Source of the DNA: an uncultured marine group I thaumarchaeote
GTDB taxonomy: Archaea > Thermoproteota > Nitrososphaeria > Nitrososphaerales > Nitrosopumilaceae
Direction of reading: 5' to 3'
DNA: 37,267 nucleotides
Assembly (NCBI GenBank): GCA_902590655.1
Contig: CACIXQ010000008.1
Location: 1 to 37,267 of the forward strand
Program-made: the position numbers and the translations under genes
Notes under the pieces: model-generated
The model's input: only the letters and a program-made list of their open reading frames with translations
Databases searched by the model: none
What the model was told of the DNA's origin: nothing
Part shown: piece by piece, positions 24,930 to 32,013 of the stretch
Position numbering within the stretch: position 1 is the first letter of the stretch
Layout: the number at the start of each line of letters is the position of its first letter

Positions 24930-25355
24930 TTAGTAGGCTTTTGTCACTTTAAGGACGGTTGAAACAACTGCCAGGTAAAATGTTGTAGCAATCGCTTCAG
25001 AAACCAGCGATGCAGCAAATGGCTCAATTCCTACTTCCAGAAAATAGAACATCATGGACCATCTTATTCCAAGATAGACGATCTCGCCTATTCCAAAAGA
25101 TGAGGCTAGCTTAATCAGCTCTTTTTTGATGAGTTTGGGCCTCATAGACTGGTATCTCTTCTTATTATCAAGGTAGAATAGACAGCCAAAGAACCCAAAG
25201 AATACCGTATATCCAACCACAATCGTTATTGTAGTATTGAGATAATTCTCCTCTTCTGAGAGCATTTGGGCTACAAATGCAGAGATTAGTGCCGATATCA
25301 CACAACATGCTATCAGGTTCCTATTTAGCCTCAAAAGCTGTGGATTGAGTTTCAT
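24930..25355 (-). CDS. Small membrane protein, unknown function
   Basis: 141 aa with hydrophobic segments at about residues 13-31, 42-62, and two from about 88 to 136. A basic loop (KKRYQSMRPKLIKKELIK) lies between the first and second pairs, giving four likely helices. The layout is loosely like GtrA-type small membrane proteins, but I see no diagnostic motif and do not assign a family. The start is ATG at 25355. It lies directly upstream of the HEAT-repeat gene on the same strand, and may be cotranscribed with it. It is divergent from amoC across a 262-bp gap. Confidence 0.7.
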   Translation of the reverse strand: MKLNPQLLRLNRNLIACCVISALISAFVAQMLSEEENYLNTTITIVVGYTVFFGFFGCLFYLDNKKRYQSMRPKLIKKELIKLASSFGIGEIVYLGIRWSMMFYFLEVGIEPFAASLVSEAIATTFYLAVVSTVLKVTKAY

Positions 25356-25586
25356 CAGGACATTTGCTCTATCTTTAAATTAAATCTAAGCAAAATATAG
25401 TAGTAAAATAGGATTTTTTAGCCTCAGATTGTAATCTCATTGTTTATCAATGAAGATAATCAATGGTGCATGAAAAAAATAATAGGTAAAACAATGATAA
25501 AAAAGTGGATTTTTATGAAAAATTTACAATATTATATCAAAAGACATCTAATTATCATGGAAATCTAGGTTGAGAATAAGTGGTTA

Positions 25587-25597
25587 CCTTATATCAC
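25587..25597 (+). promoter_or_regulatory. TATA-like box of amoC in a 262-bp upstream gap
   Basis: ccttatatcac is centred about 26 bp before the ATG at 25618. The gap from 25356 to here is one of the longest non-coding stretches in the window and is very AT-rich. It holds a short inverted repeat (cattg at 25439 with caatg at 25450) and a second nearby atcaatg, but no gene that I can support. Confidence 0.45.
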
Positions 25598-25617
25598 AAT
25601 AACACTAAATGATTACT

Positions 25618-26181
25618 ATGGCACAAATGCCGGCACTAATTCCAAAAGAGGTGGAAATCCAGAGACTGAAAAAGATCTGGATGATCATCATCGCAATGGG
25701 ATCTACTGCAGCATCAGTAGAGGTCGACAACTTTGTTGACGGTTCTCTACACCAGACTTCTATCAGAGACAGCGCATTTACTCCAGCACATTGGTGGCTA
25801 TACTCTCACTTTGTAGCATTGCCACTAGGTTGGGCATCTGTTGCAATCTATGATAGAAAAGTACCAGTTCTCAGAGGACCAAACAACTCTATGAACACTG
25901 GATTGAAAATGACCATTCTTGGTTATTTGGCAACCATGTTTACGATTGGTATCAACGAGATGTGGCACTTTTGGTTCGTCGAGGAAATCTTTGCGGTACC
26001 AAACCACTGGATGTTCAATATGGGTGTAGTCGTAGCCTTTATGGGCGCTCTAGCATATGTAGTTAGAGTTTATGCACGACTGGTTGAGCTAGGTGCAGAA
26101 ACACCAGGTGAAAACCCATACGTTGCAGAAATGTACAAGATGGCCTTAGAAGGCAAACTGTACAGCAGATCCATCCCTTAG
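25618..26181 (+). CDS. amoC: Ammonia monooxygenase subunit C, stand-alone copy
   Basis: 187 aa, archaeal AmoC length. AmoC is an integral subunit of the copper enzyme that oxidises ammonia to hydroxylamine in the cell membrane. The N-terminus MAQMPALIPKEVEIQ matches archaeal AmoC as I know it, so I start at the ATG at 25618 rather than 25609. Membrane helices lie near 15-35, 62-82, 103-120 and 133-155. In NEMWHFW and later PNHWMF, two His are 13 residues apart, the spacing of the CuC-site histidines in PmoC. Codons often end in C (atc, aac, tac), unlike the neighbours, which suggests strong expression. No amoA, amoB or amoX is nearby. A structured T-rich 3' region follows directly. Confidence 0.96.
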   Translation: MAQMPALIPKEVEIQRLKKIWMIIIAMGSTAASVEVDNFVDGSLHQTSIRDSAFTPAHWWLYSHFVALPLGWASVAIYDRKVPVLRGPNNSMNTGLKMTILGYLATMFTIGINEMWHFWFVEEIFAVPNHWMFNMGVVVAFMGALAYVVRVYARLVELGAETPGENPYVAEMYKMALEGKLYSRSIP

Positions 26182-26184
26182 AAA

Positions 26185-26232
26185 CGGAAAACAGAAAAGA
26201 AAGTTTTCCGCTTTCTTTTCTTTTTGTTTTGT
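26185..26232 (+). terminator. Terminator region of amoC with two overlapping inverted repeats
   Basis: Four bases after the stop, CGGAAAAC (26185-26192) can pair with GTTTTCCG (26203-26210). The loop of that hairpin plus one base, AGAAAAGAAAG (26193-26203), is also perfectly complementary to CTTTCTTTTCT (26211-26221), and a T-rich run to 26232 follows. The two hairpins cannot both form fully. The T-rich end makes transcription termination likely. Confidence 0.7.
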
Positions 26233-26281
26233 TAAAAAAATAAAAAAAATTTAATTTAGCCACTATATGGTAATTATTTTA

Positions 26282-26935
26282 ATGAGTGTACAGATTGGTC
26301 AGAAGGCACCAAACCTCAAAGTTTCCAAGTGGGTACAAGGTATGGATACAAACTTGGATAAACAAAATGACAACATAGTTGTTGTTGAAGTATTCCAAGT
26401 GAACTGCCCTGGATGCTTTGCGTATGGAATACCAGAATCTATAGAGATATACAACAAGTACAAGTCAGATGGGGTTTCTGTCTTAGGAATGGCTACAGCA
26501 TTTGAAGATTTTGATAAAAACACTATTGAAAATTTACAGCTTTTGTTGCAAACTGGTGAGACAATCGGTGAAACCAAAAAGATGTTAAGTCAATACGGAG
26601 AGGGAGATAAAATCTCGTACAAAATTCCCTACCCAGTTGCAATGGACTCGTTGATAAAACAATCAGGTGAAGCTAGTAAGGAAAAGATGGACTCGTTAAT
26701 CAAAAATCAGATACCCAACTTTGATGAACAACCAGAAGATTACAGAAAACAAATCTACGACAGAGTGAAGGATTACTTTTCATCGAAAGAATTTTCTGCA
26801 GAAACATTTGAGATGTATGCTCTGCCTGGAACTCCATCAAGTATACTTGTTGATCGTAAGGGTATATTACGTGATATTACCTTTGGACAGAATGGATTAC
26901 TCGAATCAAAAATTCAGACGTTACTTAATGAATAA
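26282..26935 (+). CDS. Thioredoxin-like (redoxin) protein with CPGC motif
   Basis: 217 aa. The N-terminal part (IGQKAPNLKVSKWVQG) and the strand before the cysteines (VVVEVFQVNCPGCFAYG) are typical of the AhpC/TSA-redoxin and TlpA-like fold, with C42 and C45 as the redox pair. A helical insertion covers about residues 85-170. The cis-Pro segment is LPGTPSSILVDRKG near the end. No signal peptide is seen, so it is probably cytoplasmic. I start at the ATG at 26282 because the domain begins there; an in-frame ATG at 26267 would add five hydrophobic residues. It follows amoC after its terminator and overlaps the convergent PEFG gene by 22 bases. Confidence 0.83.
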   Translation: MSVQIGQKAPNLKVSKWVQGMDTNLDKQNDNIVVVEVFQVNCPGCFAYGIPESIEIYNKYKSDGVSVLGMATAFEDFDKNTIENLQLLLQTGETIGETKKMLSQYGEGDKISYKIPYPVAMDSLIKQSGEASKEKMDSLIKNQIPNFDEQPEDYRKQIYDRVKDYFSSKEFSAETFEMYALPGTPSSILVDRKGILRDITFGQNGLLESKIQTLLNE

Positions 26936-28311
26936 GATATTGAATTTTTCCTTGATATTACTATAATAGAAATCACGGCTGCTGCAAGTATAATGATGGC
27001 TATTGGTCCAAATTCAGGTATGACATAACTACCATAAACCTCTATTTTTTCCGTATTTGCAGTGTATGGTATTGTCAAAATTTTATTCTCATAATTGATA
27101 GACTCAATTTCTTCCCCGTCAACAAATACAAAGAAATTTCCATCATCAAATGGTCTTATCAAAAAATCGGATGTTGTAAATGATAACAGACCATCATCCG
27201 TAGGTTCGATTTTAATTACAAGAGAATTTTCCGTTGTCTTAGCAATAATGCTAGTGACCTGACCATTTGTAACGTCCGTGTATATCATTTGAGTGAGATC
27301 AAGTTCCTCAGGTACTTCCACTGTTCCGTCTGGTTCATGGAATCCCTTTACTATAACATCACCCTGGTAAAATCCTGGTACAGAAAAGTAAACGTGCCAG
27401 TTTCCCATTTCGTCAAGACTTTGGATATTATCAACCCTCTCTTTGTAATGTGTTGTTCCATCATTGCTATAACTTGAACCGCTTAGATGGACTTCAAACT
27501 CTTCATGTATCGAGCTCTGAGGAAATTCAAAACTAGCGTTCAGTTCTCCGAAATAACTGTTTAGTGAATACATCTCAAGCTCTGTGCTGTCTGAACTAAA
27601 TTTACCATCTTTGAACCAAACGCCAGATTCGTATCTGAATGTGTACTGCTGTCCGTCTCTGTCAGCATTAAGTGGTAACACGCTTTCATCACCAAATGAA
27701 AAGCAGCTGTAACTTGCTATTTTGTTAACAATTTTCTTATCAGGTACCATTTCAAATTCCAAAATTTCACCCGGATGCATTATTCCAAATTGTTGAGAAC
27801 TTGCAACGTCTAGTATCTGTTCGTTTTGATCCTTAATCAAGGCGTAAACTCGGAAATTTAGAAACGTTTTGTCACCACCGTTTTTTATTGTACCAGTCAT
27901 ATGGCCGTCGTCATGTAAAACCAAAGAGTCATCATATATGATGTATCCACCCTCATACTTGTATTCAGTCTGCTTGTATGATATTTCTGGTGACTCTAAG
28001 ATTGGATTTTTAGAAGTTATTTCTGGTAATTTTATTTTAAGTGGTAACATCTGAGCTGGCATAATAGGAGAGAATTCTTGTTTATGAGTGAAAATATTAC
28101 CATTTTCGTTTACATTCACTGTGATTGTTGGTGTTATTGGATACATCTCATTATTTTTCACGCCGCCTATTACTGTAAAAATACCGTCTTGGTCATAAAA
28201 TCCAACATACTCATGGTCTGGAATGTAAACTTCACCACTTGCAAAAGCAGGAATAAGTATGAGAAGTGCGATTCCTACTGAGGAAAAAATTAACTTATGC
28301 ATATTTTTCAT
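26914..28311 (-). CDS. Secreted surface protein with PEFG-CTERM anchor
   Basis: 465 aa. The N-terminus is a signal peptide (basic start, hydrophobic residues 6-22, then FASGEV). The bulk is beta-rich, with repeated Ig-like strands from about 30 to 425. At 432-435 comes PEFG, then a hydrophobic helix (PIAIIILAAAVISIIVI) and a basic RKN. This tripartite tail is the PEFG-CTERM sorting signal known from thaumarchaea, thought to be cut by an archaeosortase. The protein probably sits on the cell surface. Its start overlaps the upstream CFI-box gene by 17 bases, so the two are likely cotranslated. The ligand or role is unknown. Confidence 0.85.
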   Translation of the reverse strand: MKNMHKLIFSSVGIALLILIPAFASGEVYIPDHEYVGFYDQDGIFTVIGGVKNNEMYPITPTITVNVNENGNIFTHKQEFSPIMPAQMLPLKIKLPEITSKNPILESPEISYKQTEYKYEGGYIIYDDSLVLHDDGHMTGTIKNGGDKTFLNFRVYALIKDQNEQILDVASSQQFGIMHPGEILEFEMVPDKKIVNKIASYSCFSFGDESVLPLNADRDGQQYTFRYESGVWFKDGKFSSDSTELEMYSLNSYFGELNASFEFPQSSIHEEFEVHLSGSSYSNDGTTHYKERVDNIQSLDEMGNWHVYFSVPGFYQGDVIVKGFHEPDGTVEVPEELDLTQMIYTDVTNGQVTSIIAKTTENSLVIKIEPTDDGLLSFTTSDFLIRPFDDGNFFVFVDGEEIESINYENKILTIPYTANTEKIEVYGSYVIPEFGPIAIIILAAAVISIIVISRKNSISYSLSNV

Positions 28312-29104
28312 CTAGTTTTTCTATATTTACTCTTTTTCTAATCTTCATAATAATAATAGATGGAGCAACAAAATACATTCCAATGTTTAGTAATATTATA
28401 CTAATACCATATACAAGCATTTTAGATTCTGAGTCAATATCAGCATACTGTAACAATGTCAATGAAGTTAGAAGTGGAGTTAATGCTATCTTCACAACTT
28501 CCTTGAATGTTGGATTTTCCCTTTCATAATCAGCTATTGTTGGAGAAAACGAATAGTAGAACTGGTTGAATCCTGCCATGAAGTTAGTACCTGATTCTGT
28601 TTGTAATACAGTGTTATCACGAATCTCCCGTAAGAATTGTATTTGTGGTGATAATTCAGAACCAAATGCAGCTGTTGCTATTAGACATCCACCAGAATTA
28701 TGTTCTACATCTTTTGTAATAATATCAATAGTATGTTTTCCCTTTCCATCAAATATTACACTGATAACGGAAACCTTTGTTGAGTCACTCAAATGGTAGG
28801 TAATTTCTTTGCCATCAAGTAATACAGTGAACTCACCATCCATTAGAGTACGTGGAATTACAATTTCACCAATATTTTTACTCTCTAAACTTGTTTCAAT
28901 GTTAAACTGTAACATCCTATCGCTTGCACTAAATGTGTGAGATGATATAGTAAAGTTTGAACTAAAAATAACTTCATAATTCTGTTCATCAACAGTAATC
29001 ATATATTTAGTCATGAATCCAAGATCACGTCTATCTTCATCTCCAAATACAGTCAAGTTTGTTGTTACTAATAATGCAAATATAAAAAACAGAATAACTT
29101 TCAG
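28295..29104 (-). CDS. Exported CFI-box-CTERM protein, apparent CTG start
   Basis: 269 aa if read from a CTG at 29104. The first in-frame usual start codon is a TTG at 29056, which would cut away a classical signal peptide (KVILFFIFALLVTT after the CTG). An in-frame stop occurs three codons before the CTG. Residues from about 40 to 130 form a beta-rich domain. GGCLIATAAFGSELSPQI follows, the CFI-box motif, continuing with LREIRDNTV and FYYSFSPTIADY, then a transmembrane helix and a basic tail. The CFI-box domain is common on archaeal and bacterial exported proteins, and its function is not established. It lies between L15e (13-base gap) and the PEFG gene (17-base overlap). Confidence 0.78.
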   Translation of the reverse strand: MKVILFFIFALLVTTNLTVFGDEDRRDLGFMTKYMITVDEQNYEVIFSSNFTISSHTFSASDRMLQFNIETSLESKNIGEIVIPRTLMDGEFTVLLDGKEITYHLSDSTKVSVISVIFDGKGKHTIDIITKDVEHNSGGCLIATAAFGSELSPQIQFLREIRDNTVLQTESGTNFMAGFNQFYYSFSPTIADYERENPTFKEVVKIALTPLLTSLTLLQYADIDSESKMLVYGISIILLNIGMYFVAPSIIIMKIRKRVNIEKLDEKYA

Positions 29105-29117
29105 TCTAGCTCACACG

Positions 29118-29564
29118 CTACTGAATTCTTTTTCTAAGCTCTTTATCCTTTTTGATACTTTTATGCGATTTATCAGCCAAGATTACTTCAAACCAATAAT
29201 ACTTACTATCTTTATACAAAAAATATGAACCAAAAAGTTTCATATTTGGATACCTTTCTAATACTCTTCTTTCCGCAACTTGCTTCATGGAAACTGCAGC
29301 CTTAATTCTAACTACACCAAGATGTTTTGGTCTCCTTCCTCCTGTTGGTCTCTGTTTTCTCATTCCCCCTGCGCCAACACGCATGCGCACCACAATTATT
29401 CCCTGCTTTGCTTTGTAGCCTAACCTTCTGGCACGAGATATTCTGCTAGGTCTCTCTATTCGAATAAGTGCATTTTGTTTTCTCCAAATAACTGCTTTCT
29501 CACGTAATTCAGGAGAATTTTCCTTCCACATTTTTACCCAAACTTGATCCTGAAGGCTTTGCAT
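29118..29564 (-). CDS. rpl15e: Ribosomal protein L15e
   Basis: 148 aa large-subunit protein. The conserved blocks are IRIERPSRISRARRLGYKAK (about 35-54), VVRMRVGAGGMRKQRP (58-73) and NMKLFGSYFLYKDSKYYWFEV (106-126), typical of L15e. It is strongly basic throughout. The start is the ATG at 29564; a TTG six bases upstream adds only two residues. A TATA-like element is shared with the divergent secreted protein gene in a 49-bp gap. The exported CFI-box gene follows, so this ribosomal gene shares a transcript with surface protein genes. Confidence 0.96.
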   Translation of the reverse strand: MQSLQDQVWVKMWKENSPELREKAVIWRKQNALIRIERPSRISRARRLGYKAKQGIIVVRMRVGAGGMRKQRPTGGRRPKHLGVVRIKAAVSMKQVAERRVLERYPNMKLFGSYFLYKDSKYYWFEVILADKSHKSIKKDKELRKRIQ

Positions 29565-29585
29565 AGACAAAATATGAATATGCCC

Positions 29586-29594
29586 TTAATATTC
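29586..29594. promoter_or_regulatory. Shared TATA-like element between rpl15e and the secreted repeat protein
   Basis: ttaatattc in the short divergent gap is about 26 bp from both the plus-strand ATG at 29614 and the minus-strand ATG at 29564. It is close to symmetric and could serve both directions. Confidence 0.35.
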
Positions 29595-29613
29595 GTAATA
29601 ATAAGAGATTGAA

Positions 29614-30264
29614 ATGAGAATTTCTGGTATTATGCTATCATTATTGGTCGTACTAGCAATATTACCAAGTGTTGGTAATGCCATAGCAGCACCATCAATC
29701 AGCATAGAAACAAGCCAAAATGTGTATGAATATGGTGATTTTTTATCAATAATTGTCAATGTATCCGAAATTACCGGTGATAATGCAATTGTCCATGTTA
29801 TCGATCCTACAGAAAGAAAAGTGATGTTGTTAAACCGACCTATAACAACTATAACTTCAACATTTCCGTCACAGCATCCTTTTGATTCTGCAATTTGGAA
29901 GCCTGGAACGTACATGTTAGAACTTGAATATTCGAATCAAATATCATCAACTCAATTCACTATTGATGATTCTGGGAAGGTTACATTACCTGCATGGATA
30001 CGTGATGTTGCAAAGTTATGGGTGACAGACCAAATTTCTGCAAAAGAATTTTCTGTTGCAATTGAATATATGATAAATGTTGAAATTATCAAAATTCCTT
30101 ACACCGAAGTTGATGGTGCAGTATCTGCTACAAAAATACCAGAATGGGTAAAAAATAATGCTGGATGGTGGGCAGTTGGTGCAATTAATGATACAGAATT
30201 TACTTTAGCATTGCAATATCTTGTGAAAACAGGAATTATTACAGTTAACTTGGATAAAATCTAA
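29614..30264 (+). CDS. Secreted protein with two Trp-rich helical repeats
   Basis: 216 aa. Signal peptide at residues 1-26 (hydrophobic core ending VGNAIAA). A beta-sandwich-like domain of about 30-118 follows, with an NVYEYGDFLSI motif often seen in thaumarchaeal surface proteins. Two copies of a roughly 37-residue repeat then occur: PAWIRDVAKLW (from 126) and PEWVKNNAGWW (from 176). Each continues with Ile-x-x-x-Glu-Phe, an Ala/Leu-Gln/Glu-Tyr segment and Ile-Ile. I know this repeat as frequent in secreted thaumarchaeal proteins, but it has no firmly known function. No membrane anchor is visible. The end overlaps the next convergent gene by 4 bases. Confidence 0.8.
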   Translation: MRISGIMLSLLVVLAILPSVGNAIAAPSISIETSQNVYEYGDFLSIIVNVSEITGDNAIVHVIDPTERKVMLLNRPITTITSTFPSQHPFDSAIWKPGTYMLELEYSNQISSTQFTIDDSGKVTLPAWIRDVAKLWVTDQISAKEFSVAIEYMINVEIIKIPYTEVDGAVSATKIPEWVKNNAGWWAVGAINDTEFTLALQYLVKTGIITVNLDKI

Positions 30265-30992
30265 TCGTCACTTTTGTTTCTAGAAGCTCTTGATATCAAA
30301 TAAAGTACAATCATAATTGCAAATGCAATTAAGATTGTAAAAGATATAGAATAAATCCATGAGTTGAATCCTGTACTTGGAGAACTTCCAGTAGAAACTG
30401 GAGCTTCTGCTTCAACAGTTTCATCTAATACACAAACACCATCTTCTAGATGTGTACCTTCACCACATCCTTTTTCTAGTTCTTCCTCTACTGCTTCTGC
30501 TGCTTCCTCTGCTGCTGCTTCTGCTGCTTCCTCTGCTGCTGCTTTTGCTGCTTCCTGTGCTGCTTCCGAATCAACAAAAGCAAAAGTTACTGATGCACTT
30601 CTGTCTTCGCCATGACTCGCAGATACTATGTAATCACCATCAATTGACCATAGAGGACCACCAGCAATAATTGATGAAGAATAAGAACCATCGTTATCAA
30701 GAGATACTTGAGAAATACTGATGATGTTATTGTTTGGTGCAATAACTCTTAGTGTAACATCAAAATTTTTGAAAGGGTCTGATTCCTTATAATCAGAAAT
30801 GGAACCGTGTATGAGTATACTATCACCTGTTTCATATGATGAGGAATCAGTTTCCACAGTTACTATTGGATCCTGAGACACAGATGATGATGTAACAGTT
30901 GCATGGCTTGATCCGCCATGATCAGAATAAGCTAATCCATAGCTTTGTGATAATATGATAACTGACAGTGCAAGTAGCAGAATAGCCTTCAT
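30261..30992 (-). CDS. Membrane-anchored surface protein with Ala/Glu-rich stalk
   Basis: 243 aa from the ATG at 30992; a GTG at 31007 would overlap the upstream gene. Signal peptide at 1-22. An Ig-like domain follows at about 40-143, with SYETGDSILIHGSISDY. Residues 145-176 are almost only Ala and Glu, a likely helical stalk encoded by 24-bp tandem repeats. A short Cys pair follows (KGCGEGTHLEDGVCVLD). A transmembrane helix at about 212-234 ends in a basic tail, so most of the protein is outside. It begins 1 base after the serA-like gene stop and is probably in its operon. Role unknown. Confidence 0.78.
   Translation of the reverse strand: MKAILLLALSVIILSQSYGLAYSDHGGSSHATVTSSSVSQDPIVTVETDSSSYETGDSILIHGSISDYKESDPFKNFDVTLRVIAPNNNIISISQVSLDNDGSYSSSIIAGGPLWSIDGDYIVSASHGEDRSASVTFAFVDSEAAQEAAKAAAEEAAEAAAEEAAEAVEEELEKGCGEGTHLEDGVCVLDETVEAEAPVSTGSSPSTGFNSWIYSISFTILIAFAIMIVLYLISRASRNKSDD
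30497..30568 (-). repeat. 24-bp tandem repeats in the Ala/Glu stalk
   Basis: Copies 30497-30520 and 30521-30544 are identical on the plus strand (ctgctgcttcctctgctgct plus gctt). A third, diverged copy spans 30545-30568. They encode an A/E helix on the minus strand. Confidence 0.85.
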
Positions 30993-30993
30993 T

Positions 30994-31926
30994 TTACAAT
31001 ACCCCACGAAGAATCTGTATTATCTTTTCTGCTATAACATTTGCAGCTAATAGCTGAGCTTCTTTTGTCTGGGCTCCCATATGTGGAGTGGCAACAAAAT
31101 TAGGAAGCGTAGTTAGTTTATTTCCAGTAGCGGGCTCAACCTCGAAAACATCAAGTGCTGCACCAGCTAAATTTCCATCCTTTAGAGAATTGTACAAGTC
31201 CTCTTCATCAATAACTCCACCACGTGCAGTGTTGATAATACGTGCAGTTTTTTTCATAAGTTTTAGTTTTTCCGCATTTATCATGTGACGTGTACTATCA
31301 AGTAACGGTACATGGAATGAGACATAATCAGCACTTGATAACAATGTGTCAAGGTCGGCCTTCATGAGACCAACTTCCTTTGAAAACTCGTCATCAATTG
31401 GAACAACATCATATCCTATAATGTTCATGTTCAATGCTTTGGCAAGTCTTCCAAGTCTTTTACCAATATTACCTAGTCCAACTATACCAAGATATTTCCC
31501 CTTTAGTTCAGTACCCATCAATTCTTTTTTTATCCAGTTTCCATTGCGTATTTCTCTATCAGCGCGTGGAATTTCTCTAGCCATTGATAACATCAAGCCA
31601 ATAACCAATTCAGCTACTGCGGTAATTGCACCCTCAACAGCATTAAGCACTCTGATATCCTTTTCTTTTGCAGCACCCTGATCAATGTTATCAAGCCCTA
31701 CACCTACTCGTGCAATTATCTTACACTTGTCAGCCTTTTCTACTAATTCTCTTGTTATTTTTGTCCTGCTTCGTACCACAACAACCTCAAAACTTCCAAT
31801 CTTTTCAGCAATTTGCTCAGGGGTAATTTCTGGCTCATAAGTAACCTTGAGACCATTCTTCTCTAGCACTTCCTTGAGGATGGGGTTTACTTGATCACAG
31901 ATTAATACTGACTGGTTAAGACTCAT
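30994..31926 (-). CDS. serA: D-3-phosphoglycerate dehydrogenase-like 2-hydroxyacid dehydrogenase
   Basis: 310 aa. The Rossmann motif GIVGLGNIGKRLGRLAK is in the middle, with the catalytic set Arg in NTARGG, Glu in ALDVFEVEP and His in TPHMGAQT. It has the substrate-domain segment VVRSRTKIT and ARVGVGLDNID, typical of SerA. There is no C-terminal ACT domain, so it is the short form and may not be inhibited by serine. The expected reaction is oxidation of 3-phosphoglycerate in serine synthesis; other 2-hydroxyacid substrates are possible. I start at the ATG at 31926 (MSLNQS), with a TATA-like gattatatg about 26 bp upstream. An in-frame ATG at 31950 is the alternative. Confidence 0.88.
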   Translation of the reverse strand: MSLNQSVLICDQVNPILKEVLEKNGLKVTYEPEITPEQIAEKIGSFEVVVVRSRTKITRELVEKADKCKIIARVGVGLDNIDQGAAKEKDIRVLNAVEGAITAVAELVIGLMLSMAREIPRADREIRNGNWIKKELMGTELKGKYLGIVGLGNIGKRLGRLAKALNMNIIGYDVVPIDDEFSKEVGLMKADLDTLLSSADYVSFHVPLLDSTRHMINAEKLKLMKKTARIINTARGGVIDEEDLYNSLKDGNLAGAALDVFEVEPATGNKLTTLPNFVATPHMGAQTKEAQLLAANVIAEKIIQILRGVL

Positions 31927-31984
31927 GACTTGAACCCTTGAACACTGCATATAATCATTATGAGTTTCCTAGACTAGTGAAGAT

Positions 31985-32001
31985 AAAAAAAAAGAAAAAA
32001 A
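31985..32001 (-). terminator. T-rich terminator of nirK
   Basis: About 13 bases after the nirK stop, the minus strand has a run of seven T, a C and nine T. There is no hairpin. Such runs are the usual archaeal termination signal. Confidence 0.6.
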
Positions 32002-32013
32002 GATGATATAGGT

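Noticed and set aside
25356-25617. Possible small gene or amoX remnant in the gap before amoC
   Set aside because: All frames in this very AT-rich stretch are broken by stops, and no peptide resembling an amo-cluster protein is seen.
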